This document shows positions 1-11,262 of a stretch of 64,000 nucleotides of DNA, in pieces. The stretch comes from Conchocele bisecta. Lineage: Eukaryota; Mollusca; Bivalvia; Lucinida; Thyasiridae. The position numbers and the translations under genes are program-made. Numbering within the stretch: position 1 is the stretch's first letter; each line of letters opens with the position of its first letter. Location of the stretch: the NCBI GenBank assembly GCA_029237695.1, contig CM055266.1:108703370-108767369 (forward strand), in the 5' to 3' direction. The notes under the pieces were generated by a model. The model was not told the origin of the DNA. It worked only from the letters and a program-made list of their open reading frames with translations, and ran no database searches.

Positions 1-1541
1 GGGGGGGTCATGGATTTTCTGTAACACAATAGAGGAACATCAGATGAATGCATGTATGAACTATCAAAGCGTTCACTGTAAATAAACAGAAGTTACAAAC
101 ATTTACCCCAACGTTAAGTTTATGAACATGCTCAGTTTGTGACCTTGACCTTGGAGTAAGGGTTGGGTGGTGGGTGGTGGATTTGCTACAGCATGATAGA
201 GGGTCATCTGAGGAATTCATGTATGAACTATTAAGGCGTTCCATGAAAGGAAACAGATGTTATAATACATTTACCCCAACGTTAAGCTTATGAATGTGCT
301 AAGTTTGTGACATTGACCTTGGGGTAAGGGGAGGGCGGTGGGTCATGGATTTGCGATATCACGATAGGGTATCATCAGATGAATGCATGTATGAAATATC
401 AAGGCGTTACATGAAAGGAAACAGATGTTATACTAGAAATGTGGCCTGTCGGCACACGAATGCCCCCGCTGGCAGCCAAAGAAAACAAGGCATATTTGAA
501 TGTGGATTTGTCACAGGGTGGCAGAGGACCATTGGAGCAATGCGTGTGTGAAATGTGAAGCAGATCTGAACAAGGAAACAGAAATTATAAGGCATTTAGC
601 CAGCGTTAAGGTTTCGTACGTTACGTACGTACGGACGCCGGTAACATTATATGCCCCCCTCACCATTCGGTAGCGGGGGCATAACGATATTTAACCCAAC
701 GTTAAGTTTATGAATGTGCTAAGTTTGTGACCTTGGCCTTGGGGAAAGGGGTGGTAGGTGGGTCATGTATTTGCTATAGCACAATAGAGTATCATCAGAT
801 AAATGCATGTATGAAATATCAAGGCGTTCCATGAAAGAAAATAGATGTTATAAGACATTTACCCCAACGTTAAGTTTATGAATGTTCTAAGTTTGTGACC
901 TTGACCTTGGGGTAAGGGATGGGTGGTGGGTCATGGATTTGCTATAGCACGATAGAGTATCATAAGATGAATCCATGTATGAAATAAGAAGGCGTTCCCT
1001 GTAAATAAACAGAAGTTACACAACATTTACCCCAACGTTAAGTTTATGAACATGCTAAGTGTGTGACCCTGACCTTGGGGTAAGGGTTTGGTGGTGGGTC
1101 GTGGATTTGCTACAGCATGATAGAGGGTAATCTGAGGAATGCATGTATGAAATATCAAGGTGTTCCATGAAAGGAAACAGATGTTATAAGACATTTACCC
1201 CAACGTTAAGTTTATGAATGTGCTAAGAAGGTGACCTTGACCTTGGGGTAAGGGTTGGGTGATGGGTCATGGATTTGCTACAGCATGATAGAAGGTCATC
1301 TGAGGAATGCATGTATGAAATATCAAGGCGTTCCATGAAAGGAAACAGATGTTATAAGAAATTTACCCCAACATTAAGTGTATGAATGTGCTAAGTTTGT
1401 GACCTTGACCTTGGGGTAAGGGTTGGGTGGTGGGTCATGGATTTGCTACAGCATGATAGAGGGTCATCTGAGGAATAACAAGGTGTTCCATAAAAGGAAA
1501 CAGAAGTTATAAGACATTTACCCCAACGTTAAGTTTGTGGA
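1..1541 (+). repeat. Pearl-like tandem array, about 168-bp unit, about 8 units
   Basis: Units carry CCCCAACGTTAAG, GACCTTGACCTTGGGGTAAG, GGATTTGCTACAGCATGATA and GGCGTTCCATGAAAGGAAAC at about 168-base spacing. The array is open at the window edge and ends near 1541. One unit is split by a foreign block at 435-676. The structure recalls the tandem cores of bivalve pearl elements. Confidence 0.8.
435..676 (+). mobile_element. Short element nested in the tandem array
   Basis: Unlike its flanks, this block reads GGCACACGAATGCCCCC, then GGATTTGTCACAGGGTGG, CATTGGAGCAATG and a GTACGTACGTACGGACG tail, ending in GGGGGCATAA. Its middle matches 30895-30985, so it is a dispersed element that landed in the array. 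Confidence 0.6.
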
Positions 1542-1544
1542 CGA

Positions 1545-1840
1545 CAAAAAGCAGTCAAAGAAGTTAATTACACAGATTCTATAACCTATGCACGATTGTA
1601 TGCAAAAGTGTAGAATAAATACTAAGTTGAATAGGCCGTATATAAAGCTGGGAATATTTATATTGTAATATGTGGGCGTCATGAATTGCTCACAAAAACA
1701 TTCCCGGCTTTAATAGCCTCAACACCATATTTTAGTGATGTTGGATTCAGACCTTTAAATAGTTTATATATACTCATAGCCAGCCTATGTCTGGCACAGT
1801 TACCTGTTCTAGTGTATATTGTAGAGAAAACCAGCATTGC
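1545..1840. other. Stretch without recognised features
   Basis: AT-rich sequence. Open frames on both strands are short and overlap one another; no gene is supported. Confidence 0.4.
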
Positions 1841-1844
1841 CAGG

Positions 1845-2017
1845 AAAACAAGAAATGCGTCTGTCGAACGCGGATGCCACCTGCAGCATATTTGAGAAAC
1901 TGTGACAAAGCGGTTAACCGAAAAGTGTGACGGACGGACGGACAGACGGATGGACGGACAGACGGATGGTCCAAACACTATATGCCACCCGTTTCTTCGA
2001 AACCCGGTGGCATAAGG
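1845..2017 (+). mobile_element. Short pearl-like element, single unit
   Basis: The head AACAAGAAATGCGTCTGTCG (also at 3508) is followed by GACGGACGGACGGACAGACG repeats and the tail TATGCCACCCGTTTCTTCG with a short hairpin (GCCACC / GGTGGC). Confidence 0.6.
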
Positions 2018-2083
2018 GAGGGGGAGGGGGCTGTCCCCTCAATAATTCTGTAATAAAGCACATATTTTCATCCTCAAGCTTGC

Positions 2084-2300
2084 TGAGAATGCAGGAAAAG
2101 GCGTAGATTTCAAAAAGTTCAGGGGGAGCATGCCCCTGGACCCCCCTAGCACCATCAGGCCCTTTGGGTCCTCAAGACTGGGGCATGAGAATGCAGGAAA
2201 TGGCGTTTCACGCCTCTTAGATTTCACAAATATTTGGGGGAACATGCCCGAACCCCCAAGCAATATCGGGCCCTTTGGGCCCTCATGATTGGGTTCCTCA
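2084..2300. repeat. Two imperfect direct repeats, GC-rich
   Basis: GAGAATGCAGGAAA, GGGGGAGCATGCCC and GGCCCTTTGGGTCCTCA occur at 2090-2180 and again at 2188-2290. The type is found scattered in invertebrate genomes; no coding role is evident. Confidence 0.5.
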
Positions 2301-2900
2301 ATAATTGTCTGGTTCTGCCACCTATGATATAGGCAGTCCATTGATAAGCATTGGCGTATGTGTTACCAATATAGGCCCATTTCTGCTTTGTACAGTGGTT
2401 AAACTTATCATAAGCTGTTCCTTCAACATCCTTCATCAGGGATATCGTTTTGACAAGCACCTGATACCATGATTATGGTCCGATATCAGGATTATGATTC
2501 GTCAAGAGACAACCAATCCCCAAATCACCAAGCGAACATTGTCTATTGATGGAATAATTGCAGGACTTCTTTTATAAGGACATTCAATACATTGCAGTCA
2601 CTTTCCATTACTCTGAGGGTAGAACATTTAAGTAACACAACTGCCATGTTGATACTGTCCCTTGAGCCGTGTCTTGGCAGGAGTTATCCACTGATAAAAA
2701 TTACAATTGATATACAACATTGGCATGATTGGGGAGGGCTGTAACTAATGCTGAAAAACTTGTAGCCCAACCCATTTCCATGTTATTTAATAATTATCAT
2801 AATAACCTTAAATATTCAGACACATGGTAAATATTGCGCTACTTTTGTTAATTGCAATTTTATCCATGTCGCCAAGGTGACATTTGCAATAAAATACTAT
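2300..2900. other. Stretch without recognised features
   Basis: Plain AT-rich intergenic sequence downstream of the split gene; nothing supported. Confidence 0.4.
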
Positions 2901-2907
2901 TAAACTA

Positions 2908-3170
2908 AACAAGGGCATCGTTATCACGAAGCAAATCCCCTCACTGGCAGCCTTCATAATGAAAAAAGAGATTTTTTTAAAACATTTTTGCCTTACAAAC
3001 AAGGTGAACATAAGTTTTCAGTGACACTGACCTTGGGCAGTTGGACGTGGGTCGTATGCAAAATAAAGCACCATCCCTAGACACATTGTTGCCAAATATA
3101 ATTAAAATCGGATAAGTAGTTCACAAGTTATTGAAAAATGAAAGCTGTTACTAACGTACGTACATGGACT
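2908..3170 (+). mobile_element. Pearl-like fragment (CAAGGGCATCG type)
   Basis: Shares CAAGGGCATCGTT, CCCCTC-CTGGCAGCCTT, AAGCACCATCCCTAGACACA and AAATCGG with 5171-5385 and with the core of 53755-54683. It ends in ACGTACGTACATGG. Confidence 0.65.
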
Positions 3171-3659
3171 AATGCTATATCCCAGATTGCCTTGGAGAGG
3201 GATAATTACCAGAGGTATGACAGAAGGACCGTCAACTGAGCAAATGCACTTTACCACATTTGCAATAGTGTAGGTCCTGATCATCATGCACAGTCAGATT
3301 GGAATCTGATGATCTGGTTTCTCGGTGATGTTACCTCAGTGATTGAATAGCGAATAGCAAAGCCCCAGATCAGCCTGGCACAAGAAATCAGTTGGTGTTG
3401 GCTTCCTTACTCAGAATTACCAATTGTTTTCTAAAAAAACTCCCCTGGCATCATGCAATTCATGTAGGTCAAAGTTAAGTATCATAGCATCATAAAACAA
3501 TATTTAACAAGAAATGCGTCTGTCGAACGCGATTTAATGGTGTTTAACAGCATGTCAACATCTGAAGTTATTTTAGGCCAGGTTAACGTGGTCTTCACAT
3601 ATTTCATCTGTTGTGATGAGGGAAAATCCCAAAATCAGAACCAACTATTTAAATATATA

Positions 3660-3990
3660 TATTGCCATTAGAATAACCTGACCTGGTGCCAGGTCCTCAC
3701 CACACCGGTGTCACTTAGCCCCACTACCAAAAAGTAATATGATTAGTACTAGTCTTATTACTTTTATAATGGGTATAACTGCATTCAATTTTCACGTACC
3801 CAGAGGGTCAAACCAGGGATATCACGATTCTGTGAAGAATGAAACCCATCGTTAAATGTACCATTCGCATGCTCACAACCAACCGCCTCTTCAAGTAACA
3901 AGAAAGTTAAAAATAACCGAAGAGCCAGGCATATCGGGATTCCAGTAAGGATACATCCTATTGTCAAATTTACCTGTCGCATGCTCCCAA
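3660..3990 (+). repeat. Dispersed repeat, also at 50530-50780
   Basis: AGAATAACCTGACCTGGTGCC, CACTT-GCCCC, GGGTATAAC and TCGCATGCTCCCA occur in the same order at both places. An internal partial duplication follows (3890-3990). Class unknown. Confidence 0.55.
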
Positions 3991-4169
3991 CGAACCGCTT
4001 AAGGCAACTATTAGAATAAATATGGTAATCAGGATAAGAATGGCAAGTAGCAATACACAAAAACAACAGGTACAGGACAAATCCATATAATTTTATTTAT
4101 TATAAATAGACACTGAATCGAAAACAATGAAATGGATAATGTAATGTTTAATACAGTAAACTCACAAAA

Positions 4170-4665
4170 ATAGCTTCAGCCACGAAGGTCATGTTTTCTT
4201 CAAGGTATAGACAATTGGATAACAGATAATTGGCTATTAATGTTATTATGACCACAACTGAAAGTTACAACTGTCAGTGGCTAATGATGGTAAAGGTAAA
4301 CAAAGGTCACATGTTGGATAGTGGTGTGGTGGGCACCCGTTTGTTATGAAGCTGTGCAAGTATGGTGGTTCTAGGTGGTATAGTCAGTGAGAAACAGATT
4401 TAAACTTGAAAATCTAACATTGAAAATGGCTAAGTCGATTATGCATAAAGAAAGAGGTCAAGGTAAAAATAAAATCACATGCTGGATATATAGTGGTATG
4501 TGGTGGGCACCCGTTGGTTGTGAAGTTGTGCAAGTACAGTGGTTCTAGGTGGTACAGTAACAGAGAAATGGACATAAACACGAAAACTTAACATTGTGGA
4601 CATCGCTCGCCACCTGTACGGCTTTCGCCAATCCAATAGCCGGGATTATTTAAAAACAAACGGCT
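4170..4665 (+). mobile_element. Diverged composite pearl-like element
   Basis: Has the CCACGAAGG head, two GTCACATGTTGGATA / GGTGGTTCTAGGTGGTA units, and the end GGCTTTCGCCAATCCAATAG that closes related copies at 18061 and 22374. It is more diverged than the 16.7-22.4 kb copies. Confidence 0.6.
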
Positions 4666-4844
4666 AAAACGAAAAATGACATTGTTACATAAATCATTGT
4701 ACATGTGTATAGACATATATCCATTGCTTGGTATATAAACAATATGTAAAATGGCATGATGAAAAGGGGCCTATTGACATAGTGCCCAGTAGAACTCCTG
4801 ATCATATAGGACACTCCTGAATACAGTTTGATAGATCTGTACTT

Positions 4845-5068
4845 TTAACCCTTTTAACACTACAGACCTCTTTTTTGATGTTTGCAAACAGTGTAGATCC
4901 AAATGAGCCGCCTCATAACCTGCACTTTTTGCAAGTAATTGGCATTTAAAAAAAACCCACCCCATTTTTATAAATGGACTAGTCTGAAAATCATTCTGTG
5001 ATAAATGGATTGGTTGAAAAATTAACATATCACAGTCCATTCCGGTTACTTAGGGTTGAAAGGGTTAA
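4845..5068. mobile_element. MITE-E copy
   Basis: MITE-E is palindromic with ends TTAACCCTTTCAAC and CAGTAACTGGAATG, and an inner CTAGTCCATTTATAA. Here both ends are visible (TTAACCC to AAGGGTTAA). Confidence 0.75.
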
Positions 5069-5170
5069 AGGCGCCAGTAATGGTTGTTCAACTCGAGACG
5101 GATCAATGTAGGCCCAGAGCTGACAGCATGGATGTGACGGCTAATCTAGGCACATACTGAATAAAAACAC

Positions 5171-5385
5171 AACAAGGGCATCGTTTTTACTATTATAAAG
5201 CTAATCCCCTCGCTGGCAGCCTTGATAGTGAAATGAATGAACACAAGTCCGCAGACCTTGACTGTGTGTGTGTGTGTTCAGAGTGTATGCTAAACAAAGC
5301 ACCATCCCCAGACACACAATGTGGCCACATATTATTAAAATTGGTTTATAAGTTATTAAGAAATGAATGGGGTTACTAACTCACA
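5171..5385 (+). mobile_element. Pearl-like fragment (CAAGGGCATCG type) with (GT)n
   Basis: Related to 2908-3170. It contains ACCTTGACTGTGTGTGTGTG and AAGCACCATCCCCAGACACA. Confidence 0.6.
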
Positions 5386-5391
5386 CATATA

Positions 5392-5556
5392 CATATGAGA
5401 CACGCCATGTGATTACATACCTCAGAACATGTGCAATTTTCATGATTTTTTTTAACAGAAACTGATAATTTCTGTAAATGATGTCGAAATATTTTTCATG
5501 AAATAACGTTATTATATTATGTTCTTAGGTACAAAATCACAAGGCGTGTCCCATAT
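5392..5556. mobile_element. MITE-C copy
   Basis: MITE-C has inverted ends ATATGAGACACGCCATGTG and GATTTTGTACC; inner parts include TCATGAAATA and TGACATC. This copy keeps both ends (GAGACACGCC, GGCGTGTCCC). Confidence 0.75.
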
Positions 5557-5664
5557 ACGTATGAAAATACATGGTGAAATCACCGCCTGCCTGTCAGCGA
5601 AGAGATAATAAAGTCCGTTCTGCCTTCTAGCGACACATATCATAACTATGTCAATTACTAAGCC

Positions 5665-5858
5665 AACTTAAATTGCCGTCTGCTGTTTTTCATTTTTGCT
5701 ATAATTCTTAACAAAAAACTGGTTTTGACAGCACATGAGAATCATCTCCACTGGAGACGATTCTCATGTGCTGTCAAAACCAGGTTTTTGTCGAGAAATA
5801 TTGAAAATAAAACATTTCCAGCAGACGACAACATTTAATTCAGCGAAGTAAGGGTTGA
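5665..5858. mobile_element. MITE-A copy, 16 copies in window
   Basis: MITE-A has TTAACCCTTA ends, a GTCGTCTGCTG motif inside each end, and a central perfect hairpin around TTTGACAGCACTT-AGAATCATTTCC. Here the hairpin is TTTTGACAGCACATGAGAAT with its mirror. The left end is diverged. Confidence 0.75.
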
Positions 5859-6010
5859 ACAGTTACTGTGAAAACAGAGTGACCTTGATCATGACTGTCC
5901 AGACTTGGAGTACATATGGGAAACAAAATAATGTGGAGACATATAACTATTACCAGTACCGAAGTCTGTCAAGAGGCGAAATAGTTACGAAGAAATGTGT
6001 TGCTTGTAAA

Positions 6011-6093
6011 CATGTGGCTGTGACAGGAGAAATGGGGCTTATGGGTTTTGTGACCAATGTAGATCCAGATCTGGCTGTGCATCCGCACCATAA
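6011..6093 (+). mobile_element. MITE-B left-half fragment
   Basis: MITE-B has ends TATGTGGCTGTGACTGGAG, then AAATGGGGCTTATGGG and a GACCAGTGTAG motif. Only the left half is present here. Confidence 0.7.
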
Positions 6094-6276
6094 AATAGAG
6101 GTTTCCCAAAACGAGTTGTATCCAAATATATCATTATTGCGATCAATCGGAACTACCATACTAATCCTTAACATTGGGACATTCTTTGCTGTGGGAAACC
6201 ACAAGATTTAAATGTGTTTCCTAGAATAGATTTACATGTGCTTCCTAGACTAAATTGTGTCACATATTAATAACTG

Positions 6277-6369
6277 GTACACATCGCAGGTGATGGAAAC
6301 AAATTGTATAAATATAATATACTATACATACTGTCATGTAATTTTTTTCCATCACCTGTGGTACACATA
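6277..6369. repeat. Small TIR element, about 93 bp
   Basis: GGTACACATCGCAGGTGATG at the left mirrors CATCACCTGTGGTACACAT at the right, with an AT-rich middle. A MITE-C copy follows directly. Confidence 0.55.
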
Positions 6370-6500
6370 TAAGACACACCAAGTGATTTTGTACCAAAGA
6401 TTTGTCATCTTTCGACATCATTTACAGAACATATCACAGTTTGTGTAAATATATCTCATGAAATATCACGCATCTTCTACATGTAGGTACAAAATGGCTG
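6366..6500. mobile_element. MITE-C copy, diverged
   Basis: AAGACACACCAAGTGATTTTG at the left and GTAGGTACAAAATGG at the right, with TTCGACATCATTTACAGAA inside. Confidence 0.55.
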
Positions 6501-6601
6501 TATATGCTGTATGGCTACATGTATAGAATATATTGTATGGTCAATCATACACATGAAAATTCATCAACCTCATTTCTACCTCAGGATGGATGTATGAAAC
6601 A

Positions 6602-6846
6602 CCTCAAACCCAACTTTTAAAGTCATTTGACCTTGACCTTGAGTACATGGGGTGCATGGGTTGGGTATAGAATTAAAATATGGATGATGACAAATAAGTA
6701 TATGAAATTTCAACCCGAACCGACTTACGGTAACAGAGATAGAGGGTAGCCAAAATCTTTAACGTAAATCTTGACAGACAGACCAACAGACGGACAGGGT
6801 GGCGACTACATATACCCCGATATTAGTTTTCGGGGTACATAATAAA
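6602..6846 (+). mobile_element. Pearl-like single-unit element
   Basis: TTTGACCTTGACCTTGAG, ATATGGATGATGAC and a GACAGACAGACCAACAGACG tail lead to TATACCCCGATATTAGTTTTC and a mirrored end (CCCCGA / CGGGG). Confidence 0.65.
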
Positions 6847-6969
6847 ACAGTTATCACAGAAATGCAGTATCACAGGACCATATCAATTTCTCTGATGGCA
6901 TTCACTATCACCATATTGTCTAGTTGATATGGACAAAATATTCAAAACAAATACGGAATAGAATTACAA

Positions 6970-7096
6970 ATTTGTAAACGTTATTTCCCGTCAACTTCAC
7001 AGTGATGTCATTTACGAATATCACATTTTCTGTAAATATTTTTCATGAAAAATAACATATATTCTTACAAAAAATCACATGGCTAGTCTCATATGT
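6970..7096. mobile_element. MITE-C fragment abutting MITE-B
   Basis: Ends AAAAAATCACATGGCTAGTC then TCATATG; the ATATG is shared with the start of the MITE-B copy that follows. Confidence 0.55.
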
Positions 7097-7560
7097 GACT
7101 GTGACTGGAAAAATGGGTCTTGTAGGATTTGTCACCAGTGTAGCTCCTGATCAAATAGCACACTCCTGTAGATTTATAACAATCAATATTGCTTGTTAGA
7201 AGCAGGACAGGTGTTTCGCTGATGGAATGGCAGATGCACAGGCTGATCTGGAGGAGAAATTTTAAATTTTATAATAAATTTATTAATTCTTATTATACTG
7301 AATTTATTACATTATCACAGCCAATTTGGCTGTGATAATGTAATAAATTCAGTATAATAATTCTGCATACTTTTAATCATGAAATATATGCGTTTGTTAG
7401 TTCTATATGAAATAATGCATTTCAGGAAAAATAAATGATTACTCCCTCAAAGTATACTTTGCTAGTAAAGTATACTTTGCGATGTTGGTGAAATCGGCTA
7501 CTGGAGTTATACTGGTCACAAAACCTTTAAACCCCATGTCTCCAGTCACAGCCACATGTA
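7092..7560. mobile_element. MITE-B copy split by MITE-F
   Basis: The left half (ATATGTGACTGTGACTGG to ACAGGCTGATCTGG) and right half (ACTGGTCACAAAACC to CACAGCCACATG) enclose a MITE-F copy at 7251-7504. Confidence 0.75.
7251..7504. mobile_element. MITE-F copy nested in MITE-B
   Basis: MITE-F has a perfect central hairpin ATTACATTATCACAGCC and ends with AAAGTATACTTTGC, then GGTGAAATCGGCTACTGG. The left end is truncated here. Confidence 0.75.
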
Positions 7561-7715
7561 CAAGGTTTTCAAATTCAAAATGCCACAATGGGATATTTTC
7601 ACTATTGACAATAGTGAAAACATCCCTTTTGGCATTTTGACCCTTGACATTTGATTTTGACACTTGGAATTTTCAGCACATGGTTCAATTTTGTATTTTA
7701 CACTTACCGTATTAT

Positions 7716-7810
7716 AGGTCGCAAGAGTGCATAAGACGCACCCCTATTTTCAGTCCAAAATCTGGGGGAAAATGTCTACATGAGATTATAAGACGCACCC
7801 AATTTTCCTT
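7716..7810. repeat. TAAGACGCACCC short repeat pair
   Basis: CATAAGACGCACCCC-ATTTTC and TTATAAGACGCACCCAATTTTC lie about 60 bases apart; a short dispersed repeat of unknown class. Confidence 0.45.
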
Positions 7811-8000
7811 ACAAAATGAAACCAAAAAATGAAAAAAACTCGCCAAGTTGTTATTTATTCCCCCACACTGTTTTTTTATTCGTACCTTGGACGTTTTTGT
7901 CTGTATTTTCCCTATCATAGTTTGCTATGTCCGTAATTTGCCGACTCTATGTCCGTGATTCCACGGTCCGTATTTCACCATTTTCTAGTATCTTCAATTA

Positions 8001-8800
8001 CACTGTGAACTCGGTAGAACACGCTTCACTATAACACGTGCTCGGTTAGTACACGGTTGTGCATTGGCTCCCGATTTTTTTGTATATCAAAATCGTGTTA
8101 AATGTGTAACAGACTATTGTCATAAATCGTGTTATAAATCGTGTTATATTTGCGATCAAATTGCTGCCGAAAGTGGTATTATATTGTTAACTATTGATTG
8201 CGGTATGTATTATCTCTTTTCAACACCATTTACGGAAACTATTTTCGAAATCAATATCGGCGAAATATGGCGACAGATATGCATATAATCCAGACTGTTT
8301 TTTCCCGTTCCTTTCTGAATTTACGGATATGAAATTAATTTTATTAAATATTTTATTTTTATTTTTGTTATTTCTCACTGAAAGTATATGTTGTGACCAC
8401 TCATTTGAACCGTCTCGACGAAACGGTTTAAATGGTAGTCGCGGCATAAACTTCTGAGTGCATAGAAGGAAAACATTTAGGATTTTCCGCAAACATAAGC
8501 GTATCCTCAGCATGAAATGGGTTACTGATTGCCCCCATGATGCGAGGATGAAAGCCGCACATTCGCCACATCTGCGGCACACATCAAAAAGCGTGTTGAC
8601 CAATCAGTGCAATTTCAAAACATAGCCTAAAGGTCACACAGTTTACAGCCTCGTGCTGAATGATGACATAAGGTAAGCACCTGTTAGTTGACACGGTTGG
8701 GTGTTATCAATTTTTTTCCACAAAGCAACATACAACTTTCGCCTACAGTATGTAATATTTCAAAATCAGTTGTATCTTCCGTAAATGACGCTGAAAGCAG
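8001..8800 (+). mobile_element. Partial copy of the Tc1/pogo-like element
   Basis: About 700 bases match 11263-12440 in order: the terminus with ACACGCTTCACTATAACACG, TTGCTGCCGAAAGTGGTATT, GGCGAAATATGGCGACAGAT and CAGCATGAAATGGGTTACTG. It lacks a 245-base block present in the other copy, and its right end is not identified. Confidence 0.7.
8380..8460. repeat. MITE-K hairpin inside the Tc1/pogo-like copy
   Basis: AAAGTATATGTTGTGACCAC, TCATTTGAACCGTCTCGACG, then AAACGGTTTAAATG; related hairpins at 11895-11975 and 53670-53741. Confidence 0.5.
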
Positions 8801-8819
8801 CCTATAGCTATGACGAATT

Positions 8820-9660
8820 TGCATTGTCCACTGACGTAATTATAATGTTTTTAATTAGAGATTGGCAAACATTGTAAACCATGTGCAGACTACGCGAATC
8901 CAACACCTGGTCTGGCCGCTAATGCAATAAGCCGGGATTTGTCAGAGATCGAGATACATTTCACATAAACACGTTTGCCGTGTCATAAATAGTCTGGTTC
9001 TCGGTAGTATTGTTTCACTGGGACGCATCAGAGAGGGTACCAGTTTAGTGATGAATACGAAACTGACGTCAGCAACCGCGTGTGTTGATATTTGATATGG
9101 CTTTGTGTTGTAAATCTTGACACGCGGTGTTTGATGTCGGCCAGCTGACTAATTAGGCTTGCCACTTTCATCAGCATCGTGTAAACACACAGTTTCGAAA
9201 CTAATGATGGAGTTTTATAACTTCCGTGGAATTGCATTATGCATATTGGGATTTACCGTTAATGGCGTCATGCAATATTTTTCACGGCAAAATGACACCG
9301 ACCGATATTGGCCCGGTAAATGTTTTCAAAAGATAATTAAAATGATAGAGACCAGATTGTGATTTGGCAGTGAAAATGTCGACCGGATCTGATCTTGGTA
9401 TACACTGTTCGGTATAGAAAATGTGTACCGAATGTGACACAGGGCCGGAACGAGTAAGGCGCGAGTAAGGCGCGAACTGTTTAGAATACAAATCCAATAT
9501 TCCAATACCGGATTTTACCCCAAAGACTAACAACAACAACAAATATAGGAACACATTTTTTTATTTTTATTTTTGGTCGTTTATGTCAATATTTCGGGTG
9601 GAAAAAAATGCTCATGTATCTACATGTATTTATAAGACGCAGGGGCTTTCTGGGATACAA
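8820..9660. other. Stretch without recognised features
   Basis: Mixed composition; no gene, hairpin or array that I can support. It may include the degraded right part of the Tc1/pogo-like copy. Confidence 0.35.
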
Positions 9661-9672
9661 ATCTGAGTAAAA

Positions 9673-10570
9673 ACAAGAAACGAGGCAAAGCCACGAAGGC
9701 CAGGTTTTTTTCCAAGCATAGACACTTGGATAACATAATTATACCCACTTTTTGTAGACTAGATGGCCGTGGCCTGCATGTCTTGGGGTGAGGCATGGAC
9801 ACTAAAAAAATAGATATAGTAGATGGAAAAACTTTAGCCAAAAAACTTTAACAGGACACACGGACGAACGTATGCCAAAATGCCGACGATATCGCGCTTT
9901 CCGCAAGCAGGTGCAACAATGATGATAAACACCCATGTGAAGTATCAAGGTATTGGGTGAAGCAGTTGCAGAGATATTGTACACGAAAAAACTTTAACAA
10001 AAAAATTCAAAGTAATTTGACCTTCACATTGGGCACAGGGGCCGCACGGTTGGGGGTTAGAATGAAAATATGGATGATGATAAACACCCATGTGAAGTTT
10101 CAAGGTAATGGGCGAAGCAGTTGCAGAGATATAGTATAACAAAAAAGTTTTAAAACCAAAAACATTTAACCAGACGTACGTTAAAAAGTTAACGTTGAAA
10201 ATGGCTAAGTCAATTACGTAGAAATAATAGGTGAAGGTAAAAAAATGGTCACATGTTGGATAGTTGTATGTGGTAGGCACCCCTTGGTTATGAAGCTGTG
10301 AAAGTTTGGTGGTCCTAGGTGGTACAGTACCAAAGAAATGGACTTAAACACGAAAACTTAACATTGTAAACGCGAAAACTTAACATTGAAAATGGCTAAG
10401 TCGACTACGCGGAAAAAATGGGTGAAGTTAAAAAAAAAGTAACATGTTGGATAGTGATATGTGGTGGGCACCCCTTGATTATGAAGCTGTGAAAGTTTGG
10501 TGGTCCTAGGTGGTACAGTAACAAAGAAATGGACTCAAACTTAACATTGATTGTAACCTGGCTAAAAATG
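9673..10570 (+). mobile_element. Composite pearl-like element, copy 1
   Basis: Order of parts: head ACAAGAAACGAGGCAAAGCC, a TAGATGGCCGTGGCCTGCAT segment, GGACACACGGACG, a CGCTTTCCGCAAGCAGGTGC hairpin tail, two units with AAACACCCATGTGAAGT, then two units with ACATGTTGGATAG and GGTGGTCCTAGGTGGTAC. It ends in CCTGGCTAAAAATG beside the gene 3' end. Confidence 0.75.
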
Positions 10571-10605
10571 CGATTTATAATCGCAAGAATACGGTAAATT
10601 TAGTC

Positions 10606-10611
10606 TTTATT
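10606..10611 (-). promoter_or_regulatory. Polyadenylation signal AATAAA of the split gene
   Basis: On the minus strand AATAAA lies 62 bases after the TAG stop of exon K. Cleavage 15-25 bases later would put the mRNA end near 10585, giving a 3' UTR of only about 90 bases. A pearl-like element ends right beside this point (about 10570), so downstream GU-rich elements, if any, would be in the repeat. Confidence 0.55.
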
Positions 10612-10672
10612 GGCAATTTTGACCCTTGACTGCTGGAGATAATAGAAAACCCTGATATACACGCAGACATGG

Positions 10673-10874
10673 CTACACAAATCGCGGGTACACAAATGGG
10701 CTGTACTCTATGCTGCGGCTGGTAGTGATGGTCGGTGTGGGGGTGGGGGTGAAGGGGGACTGTATGAGGCGCGAGCCCATGCGTGGGAACCTGTCTGCCA
10801 GCAGCTGCTCCTCCAGAGGTGATGGGATTGGTGCGGATATCCTCTCCTTGGGCTTGCTGATTAGAACGTATCGA
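10673..10874 (-). CDS. Exon K, terminal coding exon with stop
   Basis: Acceptor GTTTTATTACAG is followed by 202 bases, completing an Asn codon and ending at TAG (10673-10675). It encodes RYVLISKPKERISAPIPSPL, a charged middle (EEQLLADRFPRMGSRL), a TPTPTPTITTS run and the C-terminus SIEYSPFVYPRFV. The end does not fit a classical PDZ ligand. GC content drops sharply after the stop, and AATAAA follows 62 bases later. Confidence 0.9.
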
Positions 10875-11262
10875 CTGTAATAAAACAACATGTACCGTGT
10901 TTATTCTAATATTTGCATTCTAAATATGTTTTAAATGGCTTTTGTATGTGAAAATAACATATTTGAATCTTATTTTCCATGTTTTGATCCTCACAAATTG
11001 CATAGCCCCAGGGGTGTTTATTAGAATAAATATGGTACATATTATACACTATTAGCTTTCAGCATACTAAAGTGAATTGTATTATGTACATGTATAATAA
11101 TTATTGTTCAAAATATACAATTGTGCAAATTGTATTTTTGACAATGCTTGGGCAAAGAAAAGCAAATTTTATCAAACATCCTCTGTCGGTGTCGATGGCA
11201 GTGTGGACAAACAGTTAATGTCCTCAATACCCATCCGTTGCCATTGGCATTCATTCATAATA

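Noticed and set aside
1679..1978. Short opposing open frames at 1.7-2.0 kb
   Set aside because: They overlap on both strands, run into the (GACG)n tail, and show no family I recognise.
5855..6211. 118-codon plus-strand open frame
   Set aside because: It reads through a MITE-A end and a MITE-B half; similar frames come from other MITE-B copies.
7560..7640. Perfect hairpins as microRNA precursors (many sites)
   Set aside because: All strong hairpins examined belong to MITE families with several copies; small-RNA data would be needed to call any a gene.
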